Shown one piece after another: positions 18,041-27,294 of a stretch of 64,000 bases of DNA. The number at the start of each line of letters is the position of its first letter. The first letter of the stretch is position 1. Both the position numbers and the translations under genes were made by a program. The notes under the pieces were generated by a model. That model was not told the DNA's origin, made no database searches, and worked only from the letters and a program-made list of their open reading frames with translations. This stretch comes from Sulfitobacter undariae. GTDB lineage: Bacteria; Pseudomonadota; Alphaproteobacteria; Rhodobacterales; Rhodobacteraceae. The stretch spans positions 1-64,000 of the forward strand of contig NZ_JACIEI010000008.1 of NCBI RefSeq assembly GCF_014196805.1. Direction: 5' to 3'.

Positions 18041-18960
18041 TATTCGTCTGCCGCGGTCGGTTGGGCCTCGTCCGGTTGTGACGGCAAGGTGCGCCTGTTT
18101 ACTGTGTCTGTAATGACAGAAGGCGTTGTAACAACGGCATCTGTGCCGTGGTGGCGCAGAACACGCAAAAACTCCAACCGCTCGAAGTCAGCAGCAAGCC
18201 GAACGCGCAGGCGGCCACTGGGGTCAGCCGCGATTTGTCCGATCAGCAGGCCTTCGGGAAACACCCCACCATCACCAGAGCTGATAACCCTATCGCCGGG
18301 GCGCACCAGATCAGGGTTTTCCAGAAAATCGATGGGCGGCGCAGATGAGTTATCACCGGCGATGATCGCGCGTTGCCCCGAAGGCTGGATCACAGCGGGA
18401 ATGCGGCTGCTGGTATCGGTAAGCAAGATCACCCTTGCAGTGTTTTCCCCAAGGCCAGAGATGCGCCCGACAAGGCCTATGCCATCCATTGTTGCCCAGC
18501 CTTCAACCAACCCGTCGCGTGCTCCTACGTTGAGCAGAACAGACTGCCGGAAGGGTGAACCCGAGTCGGCCAGCACAACACCTGTCACATAAGTCAGGCG
18601 CGGATCGAGACGCACTTTGTTCAGGTCCAACAGACGGGCGTTCTCCTGCTCCAGCTGTAGGGCGGCTTCTTTCCATGTTTGCATGCGCCGCAATTCGGAA
18701 CGGAGTTCCTGATTTTGCGCGGCTAGGCGTTGGTAACTTTGAAAATCACGAAGCAAGTTGATGCTGCCTGTGACAGGGGCCATAGCCCAACTCAGATTGG
18801 GCACGAATTTATCTGTAACCTGCGCGCGAAAACGCTCAACACGTGGGCTATCAATGCGCCACAGTAAGAAAATCGCACCCAAAATCACAACCAGCAACGC
18901 CATCAAAAGGCGCCGCAGTGGTCCTGTGTAATCACTGGAATTATATCTGTCTCTGGCCAT
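18040..18960 (-). CDS. mreC: Rod-shape-determining protein MreC
   Basis: This 306-aa periplasmic protein scaffolds the elongasome. It has one membrane segment near residues 16-34, a coiled-coil stretch near 68-115 (LAAQNQELRSELRRMQTW and following) and the MreC beta-domain, with VVLADSGSPFRQSVLLNVGARDG read across about 133-155. The C-terminal tail is acidic. It lies 55 bases after mreB and overlaps mreD by one base, the usual mreBCD arrangement. Confidence 0.95.
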   Translation of the reverse strand: MARDRYNSSDYTGPLRRLLMALLVVILGAIFLLWRIDSPRVERFRAQVTDKFVPNLSWAMAPVTGSINLLRDFQSYQRLAAQNQELRSELRRMQTWKEAALQLEQENARLLDLNKVRLDPRLTYVTGVVLADSGSPFRQSVLLNVGARDGLVEGWATMDGIGLVGRISGLGENTARVILLTDTSSRIPAVIQPSGQRAIIAGDNSSAPPIDFLENPDLVRPGDRVISSGDGGVFPEGLLIGQIAADPSGRLRVRLAADFERLEFLRVLRHHGTDAVVTTPSVITDTVNRRTLPSQPDEAQPTAADE

Positions 18961-19015
18961 GACGGCTTGGCGCCCTCCTTAGGCCTGTGCCTTGATGTCG
19001 TCTATCGAGACGATA

Positions 19016-20104
<1,089 letters not shown>

Positions 20105-20242
20105 TCACAAGGAGCAGGCTGCGCTCTTATAGGGCTGCATAGCGTGGGGATAAAGGGGGAGTTGCTTCTCATTCGGCATGATTGTGCCTGTATAGGTAGA
20201 AGGCTGCGGTCGACTCTCTGTGAGAGCGCGCCGGTGGTCAAG

Positions 20243-20268
20243 AAAAGGGGCGGGATCAACCCGCCCCC
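20243..20268 (-). terminator. Intrinsic terminator of leuA
   Basis: On the minus strand GGGGCGGG pairs with CCCGCCCC (20247-20254 with 20260-20267) around a 5-base loop and is followed by TTTT. It lies directly after the leuA stop and separates leuA from the mre operon. Confidence 0.85.
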
Positions 20269-20274
20269 ATGGTT

Positions 20275-21840
20275 TTAGTTTGCGTCTTTGTAGTTAATCT
20301 CGCGTTTGTCAGTGCCGCCTTTCTCGCGGCGCACCAACAAGCGGTTGAGTGCATGGATATAGGCGCGCGCTGAAGCAACAACCGTATCGGTGTCTGCGGA
20401 TTGGCCTGTTACAATGCGGCCGTCCTCTTCTAGGCGCACGGAAACCGTGGCTTGCGCATCGGTGCCTTCAGTGACGGCGGCCACTTGATACAGTTGCAAG
20501 CGGGCAGAATGTTCCACCATTGCTTTGATGCATTTGAACGACGCATCAACAGGGCCGTCGCCGTCCTGTTCGGTGCTGTGCTCAACATCGTCGATGAGCA
20601 GCGTCATTTTGGCGTGGTTCGGGCCATCGGTGCCGCAGACTACATGCATGGATTGCAATTTGATTCTATCTGCTTCTGGATCTGTTGCAATGCGCATCAA
20701 GGCGATCAAATCTTCGTCGTAGATTTCCTTTTTGCGGTCGGCCAGTTCTTTGAACCTTACAAAAACATCCTTGAGCTGGTTATCCCCCAACTCATACCCG
20801 AGGTTCTCGAGCTTGGAGCGCAGCGCAGCGCGGCCCGAGTGTTTGCCCATGACGATATTTGTCTCGGTCAAACCCACGTCTTCTGGGCGCATGATCTCGA
20901 ATGTTTCGGCGTTTTTCAGCATGCCATCTTGGTGGATGCCGCTTTCATGCGCAAAGGCGTTTTTACCGACAATGGCCTTGTTGAACTGCACGGCAAAACC
21001 ACTGACAGAGGCAACACGGCGCGAAATGTTCATCAATTTGGTTGAATCAACACGGGTTTGGAAGGGCATGATATCGTTGCGTACTTTCAACGCCATCACA
21101 ACTTCTTCCAGGGCGGTGTTGCCTGCACGCTCTCCCAAGCCGTTGATTGTGCACTCAATTTGACGCGCCCCAGCTTCGACAGCGGCAAGGCTGTTGGCTG
21201 TGGCCATGCCCAGATCGTTGTGGCAGTGGGTGGCAAAAATGATCTCATCTGCACCTGGAACACGTTCCAGCAACATACGGATCAATTCCGCGCTTTCGCG
21301 TGGTGCGGTGTACCCTACGGTATCGGGGATGTTGATCGTTGTTGCACCCGCTTTGATAGCGATCTCAACTGTGCGGCACAGGTAATCTGCCTCGGTGCGG
21401 GTGGCATCCATCGGGGACCACTGAATATTATCACACAGGTTGCGCGCATGTGTGACCGTTTCGTGGATGCGGTCGGCCATTTCGTCCATGTTGAGGTTCG
21501 GAATGGCGCGGTGCAACGGTGAGGTGCCGATAAAGGTGTGAATACGCGGGTTTTTGGCGTGTTTTACGGCATCCCAGCAGCGGTCAATGTCACCGAATTG
21601 CGCACGGGCAAGGCCGCAGATTTGGGCGGTTTTGGCCTGACGCGCGATCTCGGAGACGGCAGCGAAATCGCCCTCGGAGGCGATGGGAAAGCCTGCTTCG
21701 ATCACATCCACACCCATTTCATCGAGCAACTGTGCGATTTCCAGTTTTTCCGCATGGGTCATTGTGGCACCCGGCGATTGTTCGCCATCGCGCAATGTGG
21801 TGTCAAAGATCAAGACGCGGTCTTGTTTTGTATCGGTCAT
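20275..21840 (-). CDS. leuA: 2-isopropylmalate synthase
   Basis: This 521-aa enzyme condenses acetyl-CoA with 2-oxoisovalerate, the committed step of leucine synthesis. The barrel starts with LIFDTTLRDGEQSPGATM; the metal site includes the HCHNDLG motif near residue 203, and HESGIHQDG follows near 295. The C-terminal regulatory domain for leucine feedback follows from about residue 390. I set the start at ATG 21840; the longer open frame to 21918 runs through the leader hairpin and is not family sequence. Expression is probably attenuated by leucine through the upstream leader peptide. Confidence 0.95.
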   Translation of the reverse strand: MTDTKQDRVLIFDTTLRDGEQSPGATMTHAEKLEIAQLLDEMGVDVIEAGFPIASEGDFAAVSEIARQAKTAQICGLARAQFGDIDRCWDAVKHAKNPRIHTFIGTSPLHRAIPNLNMDEMADRIHETVTHARNLCDNIQWSPMDATRTEADYLCRTVEIAIKAGATTINIPDTVGYTAPRESAELIRMLLERVPGADEIIFATHCHNDLGMATANSLAAVEAGARQIECTINGLGERAGNTALEEVVMALKVRNDIMPFQTRVDSTKLMNISRRVASVSGFAVQFNKAIVGKNAFAHESGIHQDGMLKNAETFEIMRPEDVGLTETNIVMGKHSGRAALRSKLENLGYELGDNQLKDVFVRFKELADRKKEIYDEDLIALMRIATDPEADRIKLQSMHVVCGTDGPNHAKMTLLIDDVEHSTEQDGDGPVDASFKCIKAMVEHSARLQLYQVAAVTEGTDAQATVSVRLEEDGRIVTGQSADTDTVVASARAYIHALNRLLVRREKGGTDKREINYKDAN

Positions 21841-21876
21841 GTTAGGGGCTTTCTGTTGTCTGCTTTTGCTATTCTT

Positions 21877-21927
21877 GGCGCGCGGCACATCCCTCTGAGC
21901 GGGCGCGCCGGATGGCACGCTCAGAGG
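21877..21927 (-). promoter_or_regulatory. Competing hairpins of the leuA attenuator
   Basis: CCTCTGAGCG (21892-21901) and CGCTCAGAGG (21918-21927) form a perfect 10-bp stem that includes the end of the leader ORF. The loop sequence GCGCGCC (21903-21909) can instead pair with GGCGCGC at 21877-21883, which would be exclusive with, or pseudoknotted to, the first stem. A stalled or terminating ribosome would choose between them. No U-run follows, so control may act on Rho access or on translation of leuA. Confidence 0.6.
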
Positions 21928-22007
21928 CGGGCTAGCAGTAGCAGGGATGCACGCAGCATTGGCGCAGCAATTTGCGCTTGGTGAGGGATATGTGCGGCGT
22001 TTGTCAT
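21921..22007 (-). CDS. leuL: leuA leader peptide (LeuL-like)
   Basis: This 28-codon frame starts at ATG 22007 and ends at TGA 21921-21923. It contains six leucine codons, four of them consecutive (LLLLARL at the C-terminus), just before the attenuator stem. Ribosome stalling at these codons when leucyl-tRNA is scarce would alter the downstream RNA fold. A TATAAA at 22015-22020 lies so close that the mRNA may begin at or next to the ATG, giving a leaderless leader peptide. It is too short for usual gene finders. Confidence 0.75.
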   Translation of the reverse strand: MTNAAHIPHQAQIAAPMLRASLLLLARL

Positions 22008-22125
22008 GAATGTATTTATAACGGCGGTTTTTCAGATGGGAAGAGAAAGAATGCAGTCTTTATCAGATGACCGCCCGAAGGCGATCATCACAGGGTTTAT
22101 AGGCAGTAATAGAGATGGGTATCTG

Positions 22126-22446
22126 TCAGGAGGTGCTTGAGACCTTCATGAGGATGATACCTGCAACGATCAGCGTTGCTGCAAGGATGCGCGCAGGGGT
22201 GATCGGCTCTCCCAGCGCGATGATGCCCACGCAAAACGCACCAACTGCGCCAATGCCCGTCCAGACGGTATAGGCTGTGCCCAGCGGCAGCGAGCGCATC
22301 GCAAGCGAGAGTAGAACAACGCTTGCGATCATTGTGGTGATGGTGATGACGCTGGGAACCAGCAGCGTAAAGCCGGCCGATTTCTTCATGGAATAGGCCC
22401 AGACGATTTCGAGTAAGCCAGCGAGCGCGAGTAGAATCCAAGGCAT
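22126..22446 (-). CDS. gdx: Guanidinium exporter Gdx (SMR family, formerly SugE)
   Basis: This 106-aa protein has the four membrane helices of small multidrug resistance proteins, which work as antiparallel dimers. Glu13, the proton/substrate site, is in [14 protein letters not shown], and Trp16 is the Gdx-subtype residue. [16 protein letters not shown] marks helix 4 loops. It exports guanidinium in exchange for protons. The upstream guanidine-II riboswitch strongly supports this over a quaternary-ammonium role. AAGAAAGG precedes the ATG. Confidence 0.92.
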   Translation of the reverse strand: MPWILLALAGLLEIVWAYSMKKSAGFTLLVPSVITITTMIASVVLLSLAMRSLPLGTAYTVWTGIGAVGAFCVGIIALGEPITPARILAATLIVAGIILMKVSSTS

Positions 22447-22467
22447 TGGTTAGCCTTTCTTTGTCAA

Positions 22468-22512
22468 TTTCGGGTCGTCCCGAGAAATACAAAAAGCGCG
22501 GGTCGTCCCGCT
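22468..22512 (-). ncRNA. Guanidine-II (mini-ykkC) riboswitch
   Basis: On the minus strand two hairpins, GCGGG-ACGA-CCCGC (22498-22511) and CGGG-ACGA-CCCG (22471-22482), are separated by about 15 bases. Both have the ACGR tetraloop and GC stem that define the guanidine-II class, where the two loops dimerise around guanidinium. The element ends about 12 bases before the gdx ribosome site, consistent with an ON switch acting on translation start. Confidence 0.92.
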
Positions 22513-22557
22513 GGCTTTGCGCTTAATGTGGTTTTCAAAAAGGGGCAATGAAAATGA

Positions 22558-22902
22558 TTATCTGTGGGTTTCGCGGCTATCCTTTGGGGCTTCATCGCGG
22601 TCAAACATGCCATAGTCGCGGATCACATGGGCAATGCGCAGGTGGTAATCGGTGAATATCCCGCCGCGGCCTGATGTTTGCGCGGCGCGGTGTTTGGTCA
22701 GGCGGCGCCAGTCGGCCACGGCCGCTTCGTCACGGAAAAAGGAAAGCGACAGGATTTTGTCGGGGTTGGTCAAGCTCTGGAAGCGCTCGACCGAGATAAA
22801 TCCGTCAACTTCGTCCAGCAACGGACGCAGGGATGCTGCAATGTCGAGGTATTCTGCTTTGCGGTCTGGGTGGGGCATCACTTCGAAGATGACTGCGATC
22901 AT
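22558..22902 (-). CDS. Antibiotic-biosynthesis-monooxygenase (ABM) domain protein
   Basis: This 114-aa protein has the dimeric alpha-beta barrel ABM pattern: IAVIFEVMPHPDRKAEYLDI at the start, DGFISVERFQSL in the middle and LSLSFFRDEAAVADWR at the end. Members include quinol monooxygenases and heme-degrading enzymes; no function is established here. Its start overlaps the stop of the NIPSNAP-like gene by four bases. The pair is transcribed away from an ArsR-type regulator, which probably controls it. Confidence 0.75.
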   Translation of the reverse strand: MIAVIFEVMPHPDRKAEYLDIAASLRPLLDEVDGFISVERFQSLTNPDKILSLSFFRDEAAVADWRRLTKHRAAQTSGRGGIFTDYHLRIAHVIRDYGMFDRDEAPKDSRETHR

Positions 22903-23222
22903 TTGGCGGCTCCATGTGGGGTAGAGGCTAAGGTGAGGAATGTGCGATCTTCGCGCAAGAGGAACTTCTCAGATTGCGCAAATTCATAGTTTTCGCGGCC
23001 CAATGGATCAGCGGACAGGCGTGCCCGGTAGGCTTCGTAGTCGGCCAGAGACGGGATGTTATAGATGCCATAGGCAAGTGTAGATGACCCTTCGTGTGGG
23101 GCATAATATCCAATCAGATCAGCGCCGCAGCGCGGTATCGCTTGTCCCCAGTTGCGGGCGTATTGCTTGAATTGTTCCTTCTTCGTCGGGTCGATCTGAT
23201 AGCGGATGATACAGGTAAGCAT
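22899..23222 (-). CDS. NIPSNAP family protein
   Basis: This 107-aa protein also has a dimeric alpha-beta barrel pattern, with IRYQIDPTKKEQFKQYARNW at the N-terminus and LAYGIYNIPSLADYEAYRAR in the middle, typical of short bacterial NIPSNAP proteins. The role is unknown. It is coupled to the ABM protein and lies 72 bases from the divergent ArsR-type regulator, a common arrangement for a regulator and its target operon. Confidence 0.75.
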   Translation of the reverse strand: MLTCIIRYQIDPTKKEQFKQYARNWGQAIPRCGADLIGYYAPHEGSSTLAYGIYNIPSLADYEAYRARLSADPLGRENYEFAQSEKFLLREDRTFLTLASTPHGAAK

Positions 23223-23294
23223 GGTTATTTCCTTTTGTTGCCTAACCCTACTTAGCCTGTTGTTCTGCGTTTATGCTTCGCTTACGATCGAACT

Positions 23295-23987
23295 ATGAAA
23301 GAAGGTCCAGACATTGCACGTATTGCAGCGTTGATCGGTGATCCGGCACGCGCCAATATCCTGAGCGCCCTGATGAGCGGCAAGGCGTTAACAGCCACCG
23401 AGCTTGCTTCGGAAGCGGGCGTGACGGTGCAAACCGCCAGTGCGCATCTGGCAAAGCTGGAGGCGGGTGGGCTGACGGCGGTGCGTAAATCGGGGCGGCA
23501 CAAATACATATCTTTGGCGGGGCCGCATGTTGCGAATGTACTTGAGGCGCTGATGGGGTTGGCTGCGGGGCAGGGGCATTTGCGCACGCGCACAGGCCCA
23601 CGTGACGTCGCGCTGCGCGAAGCGCGCGTGTGTTACAACCATTTGGCGGGGGCACGCGGGATCGCAATGTTTGACGCGATGTTGGCACATGGTCATCTCA
23701 CTCAAGCGGGTGAAACCTTGGCGCTGACTGCATCGGGAGAGGTATTTGTCACCGATTTCGGAGTGGATATCGCAGCGCTACGCCGTGCGCGTGTGCCCTT
23801 GTGCCGAAGCTGTCTGGATTGGAGCGCGCGGCGGACGCATTTGGCAGGCAGCTTGGGCCGTGCAATGCTGGCACAGATGGAGCTCCAAGGCTGGGCGCAT
23901 CGGCAAGCAGGGAGCCGCGTTGTTACTTTTACTTCACAGGGGCGCAGGGGATTTGAGACGTGGTTCGGGCCGCTGCCCAGTCTCTGA
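23295..23987 (+). CDS. ArsR-family winged-helix transcriptional regulator
   Basis: This 230-aa protein starts with an ArsR-type helix-turn-helix (IAALIGDPARANILSALM, then LTATELASEAGVTVQTASAH) and has a C-terminal extension longer than classic metal sensors. That extension contains CRSCLDWSARRTHLAG near residue 175, so cysteines are present, but the classical metal-site motif is not obvious. It is divergent from the NIPSNAP/ABM pair, its likely target. The effector is unknown. Confidence 0.85.
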   Translation: MKEGPDIARIAALIGDPARANILSALMSGKALTATELASEAGVTVQTASAHLAKLEAGGLTAVRKSGRHKYISLAGPHVANVLEALMGLAAGQGHLRTRTGPRDVALREARVCYNHLAGARGIAMFDAMLAHGHLTQAGETLALTASGEVFVTDFGVDIAALRRARVPLCRSCLDWSARRTHLAGSLGRAMLAQMELQGWAHRQAGSRVVTFTSQGRRGFETWFGPLPSL

Positions 23988-24023
23988 TCCGCCCTAATAA
24001 TAAATACGGCGCGTTAAAGCTGC

Positions 24024-25481
24024 TTACTCTGTAGCTTCCTCAGGCTCTTCTTGATCGACTAGGGCCTCTGTTCCGATCTCTTCTGCGGGTGCGGTGCTGA
24101 GGGCATCATTGTCCCAATCCCCTGCTGCTTCTTCCCCTGTCGCATAACGCATCGTGCCACTGCCATGCCGTTTGCCGTCTTTGAATCGCCCTTGATAGAC
24201 ATCGCCGTTGGCATATGTTGCCGTACCGTTGCCGTTGATCGCGCCGCCTGCCCATTGGCCATCATAGACAAAGCCGTTGGCCATAGTGATCTTGCCCGTG
24301 CCCTCACGTTGGCCCGCAGTAAATTGTCCAACATAAAGGGTGCCATCTGGATAGGTGGCAGTTCCAGAGCCATCGCGCAGCCCGTCTTTCCACGCGCCCA
24401 CATAGGTGCGACCGTCACCGTAGTCGAGTGTGCCTTGCCCCTCGTTGCGGGCATCTACAAAGCCGCCTTCATAGACCATCCCGTTGGGGTAAGTGGCGCG
24501 GCCTTGGCCTTCAATGACGCCAGCAACCCAATCCCCCTCATAGGTTGAACCATCGGGGTAGGTGATTTTGCCAGTCCCTTCGGCAAGATTATCCAAGAAG
24601 ATTCCAGTCTGAACAGAGCCGTCGGGATAGGTGACTGTGCCTTGCCCTTCTGCGCGTCCTTCGGCCCACATTCCTTCATAGGTATAGCCGTCAGCGCCTT
24701 TAAACGTTCCGGAGCCATTGCGCTGGTCGTTCAGGTATTCGCCCGTATAGCTATCGCCGGAGGCGGTGGTTGATGTGCCTGTGCCTTCGCGGCGACCCGC
24801 CACTAAATCGCCCTCATAGGTGTCGCCATTTGCGGAAAGGATTTTGCCTTTACCGTTCAACTGGCCTTCGGACCACGTCCCTTCGAGGGTAAAACCTTCG
24901 GGGTGCACCAGTTTACCTGTCCCAGACCGCGCCCCGTTCACGACGGTGCCTTCATAGACCGCACCTTCTGCGTCTTTGATTACGGCTTGGCCCGTGGCCA
25001 GACCGTCCAGCCAGTCGCCTTTGTATTCATAGCCCGAAGGCGTTACCAGTACACCTTTGCCGTGGCGCTTGCCATTGCGAAAACCGCCTTCATACCGCTC
25101 GCCGCTCGCGTGAACAGCAACGCCTTGTCCTACAATCGTGCCGTCCAGCCATTCGCCCTCATAGGTGCCACCATCTGCCATGATGATTTTGCCGATGCCG
25201 TCAGGTTTACCTTTGGCAAAGTCGCCCTCATAGACAGAGCCATTTGGAAAACGGGCAGTGCCCTTTCCTTTTATCTCGCCCTCGACCCACTGGCCGTCAT
25301 ATTCGTAGCCGTTTGGTAGGACATAGCTGCCAGTGCCGTGCTGTAGCCCATTTTTGAATGTACCCTCGTAGACGCCGCCGTCTTCATATTGTTTGCTCAG
25401 CACTTGGGTGTTCTGAGCAAACGCTGATGCAAGCATCAAGGGCGTGAAAGCAGTGGCAAGGAGCAAGGTGCGTAGGGTCAT
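24024..25481 (-). CDS. Exported MORN-repeat protein
   Basis: This 485-aa protein has a signal peptide (LLLATAFTPLMLASAFA) followed by about 18 tandem MORN repeats of 23 residues with the pattern YEGxWxxGxxxGxGxxxxxxG, filling nearly the whole chain. The C-terminus is acidic. MORN repeats form elongated beta-sheets that bind membranes or proteins; no enzymatic domain is present. I chose ATG at 25481, since upstream residues do not look like a signal. The function is unknown. It is convergent with the ArsR gene and divergent from nadE. Confidence 0.88.
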   Translation of the reverse strand: MTLRTLLLATAFTPLMLASAFAQNTQVLSKQYEDGGVYEGTFKNGLQHGTGSYVLPNGYEYDGQWVEGEIKGKGTARFPNGSVYEGDFAKGKPDGIGKIIMADGGTYEGEWLDGTIVGQGVAVHASGERYEGGFRNGKRHGKGVLVTPSGYEYKGDWLDGLATGQAVIKDAEGAVYEGTVVNGARSGTGKLVHPEGFTLEGTWSEGQLNGKGKILSANGDTYEGDLVAGRREGTGTSTTASGDSYTGEYLNDQRNGSGTFKGADGYTYEGMWAEGRAEGQGTVTYPDGSVQTGIFLDNLAEGTGKITYPDGSTYEGDWVAGVIEGQGRATYPNGMVYEGGFVDARNEGQGTLDYGDGRTYVGAWKDGLRDGSGTATYPDGTLYVGQFTAGQREGTGKITMANGFVYDGQWAGGAINGNGTATYANGDVYQGRFKDGKRHGSGTMRYATGEEAAGDWDNDALSTAPAEEIGTEALVDQEEPEEATE

Positions 25482-25633
25482 GGCTGTCCTGTGGGCTGGG
25501 GCGGCTGTTGTTGCGGGCAGACTAGTGATCCAGACACCAAGGGGCAACGCCCTTTTGCCGCTCTGGCGGTTTGCGGGCTTCCCCTTAGGCGATGATCTGC
25601 TACATCGAATGCAGAATATTGAGAGGAAAGACC

Positions 25634-27292
25634 ATGGCAGAGCGGTTTCGTATCACACTTGGGCAACTCAACCCCACGGTTGGCGATTTGGCGGGCAATG
25701 CAGCCCAAGCACGTAAAGCATGGCAAGAGGGCCGTGAGGCGGGGGCTGATCTGGTGGCGCTGCCAGAGATGTTCATCGCAGGCTATAACGCACAAGACCT
25801 TGTAATAAAGCAGGCCTTTCAACTGGATGTCATGACACACATCGAGGCCTTGGCACGCGATTGTGCGGATGGTCCTGCGCTGGCGATTGGTGCGCCTTGG
25901 GCGGAAGGAGCGGAGCTGTTTAACGCCTATTTGATTCTCAAAGGCGGGAAAATTGTGTCGCGTATTCTGAAACACCATTTGCCAAACGAGACTGTCTTTG
26001 ACGAAGTCCGCATCTTTGACAGTGGCCCTTTGGGCGGGCCGTATTCCATCGGGGATGTCCGTATCGGCAGTCCGATCTGTGAAGATGCATGGCATGAGGA
26101 CGTGGCCGAGACGCTGGCAGAAACAGGGGCTGAATTTTTGCTCGTGCCGAATGGGTCACCCTATTACCGCGGCAAGTTTGATACGCGGATGAGCCATATG
26201 GTATCGCGCGTGATCGAAACCGACCTACCGCTGATTTATCTGAATATGGTTGGCGGGCAGGATGACCAGATTTTTGACGGGGCAAGCTTTGGGCTTAACC
26301 CAGGGGGCAAGCTGGCGTTTCAACTGCCTGCTTTTGACGCCGTTACACAGCATATTGATCTGGAGCGCGGGCCAGAAGGCTGGCGCATTCTGGAGGGTGA
26401 AAAAGCCGTGCATGCAGACCCTTATGCGCAGGACTACCGCGTTATGGTGCAAGGGCTGCGCGACTATATGCGCAAGACGGGTTTCAAAAAGGTACTGTTG
26501 GGCATGTCTGGTGGTATCGATTCAGCGCTGGTGGCGACTATTGCCGTTGATGCCTTGGGTGCCGAAAACGTGCGGTGCGTGATGTTACCTTCTGAATACA
26601 CGTCCAAGGCATCTTTGAAAGACGCTGAGGATTGCGCAAATGCTCTTGGGGTGCGGTATGAATACGTGCCGATCAAGGCAGGGCGGGATGCGATCACCCA
26701 GACGTTGGCGCCATTGTTTGAAGGCACTGAGCCTGATCTCACCGAAGAAAACATCCAAAGCCGGCTGCGGGGGCTGCTGCTGATGGCGATGTCGAATAAA
26801 TTTGGCGAGATGCTGCTGACCACGGGAAACAAATCCGAGGTTGCTGTGGGCTATGCCACTATTTATGGCGACATGGCGGGTGGATATAACCCGATCAAAG
26901 ACCTGTATAAAATGCGCGTGTTTGAGACATGTCGTTGGCGCAATGCCAACCACGCGCCATGGATGGACGGCCTTGAGGGCCGCGTTATTCCCGAAAACAT
27001 CATCACCAAAGCCCCTTCAGCCGAGTTGCGCGATGATCAAAAGGACAGTGATAGCCTGCCCGACTATCCAGAACTGGACGCGATCCTAGAGATTTTGGTG
27101 GATAGCGACGGCTCAATTGCAGATTGTGTGGCGGCAGGGTTCGACCGCGATGTGGCCAAAAAGATCGAACATCTGGTTTATATCTCCGAGTACAAACGGT
27201 TTCAGTCCGCGCCGGGTCCGCGCCTGACACACGGGGCGTTTTGGTTGGATCGCCGCTATCCTATTGCAAATCGTTGGCGTGATCCGAGTTAG
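25634..27292 (+). CDS. nadE: Glutamine-dependent NAD+ synthetase
   Basis: This 552-aa two-domain enzyme amidates nicotinate adenine dinucleotide using glutamine. The N-terminal nitrilase-like glutaminase shows its triad: Glu in LPEMFIAGYN, Lys in RILKHHLPNE and Cys in SPICEDAWHED. The synthetase domain has the ATP loop LGMSGGIDSALVATIA near residue 285 and ends with FWLDRRYPIANRWR. GAGAGGAAAG precedes the ATG at 25634; the upstream extension of the frame is not family sequence. An esterase gene follows after two bases. Confidence 0.95.
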   Translation: MAERFRITLGQLNPTVGDLAGNAAQARKAWQEGREAGADLVALPEMFIAGYNAQDLVIKQAFQLDVMTHIEALARDCADGPALAIGAPWAEGAELFNAYLILKGGKIVSRILKHHLPNETVFDEVRIFDSGPLGGPYSIGDVRIGSPICEDAWHEDVAETLAETGAEFLLVPNGSPYYRGKFDTRMSHMVSRVIETDLPLIYLNMVGGQDDQIFDGASFGLNPGGKLAFQLPAFDAVTQHIDLERGPEGWRILEGEKAVHADPYAQDYRVMVQGLRDYMRKTGFKKVLLGMSGGIDSALVATIAVDALGAENVRCVMLPSEYTSKASLKDAEDCANALGVRYEYVPIKAGRDAITQTLAPLFEGTEPDLTEENIQSRLRGLLLMAMSNKFGEMLLTTGNKSEVAVGYATIYGDMAGGYNPIKDLYKMRVFETCRWRNANHAPWMDGLEGRVIPENIITKAPSAELRDDQKDSDSLPDYPELDAILEILVDSDGSIADCVAAGFDRDVAKKIEHLVYISEYKRFQSAPGPRLTHGAFWLDRRYPIANRWRDPS

Positions 27293-27294
27293 AG

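Noticed and set aside
24024..25481. Periodic 69-base DNA repeats that might suggest a CRISPR or satellite
   Set aside because: The periodicity is the coding of 23-residue MORN repeats; the units differ in sequence and have no spacers.
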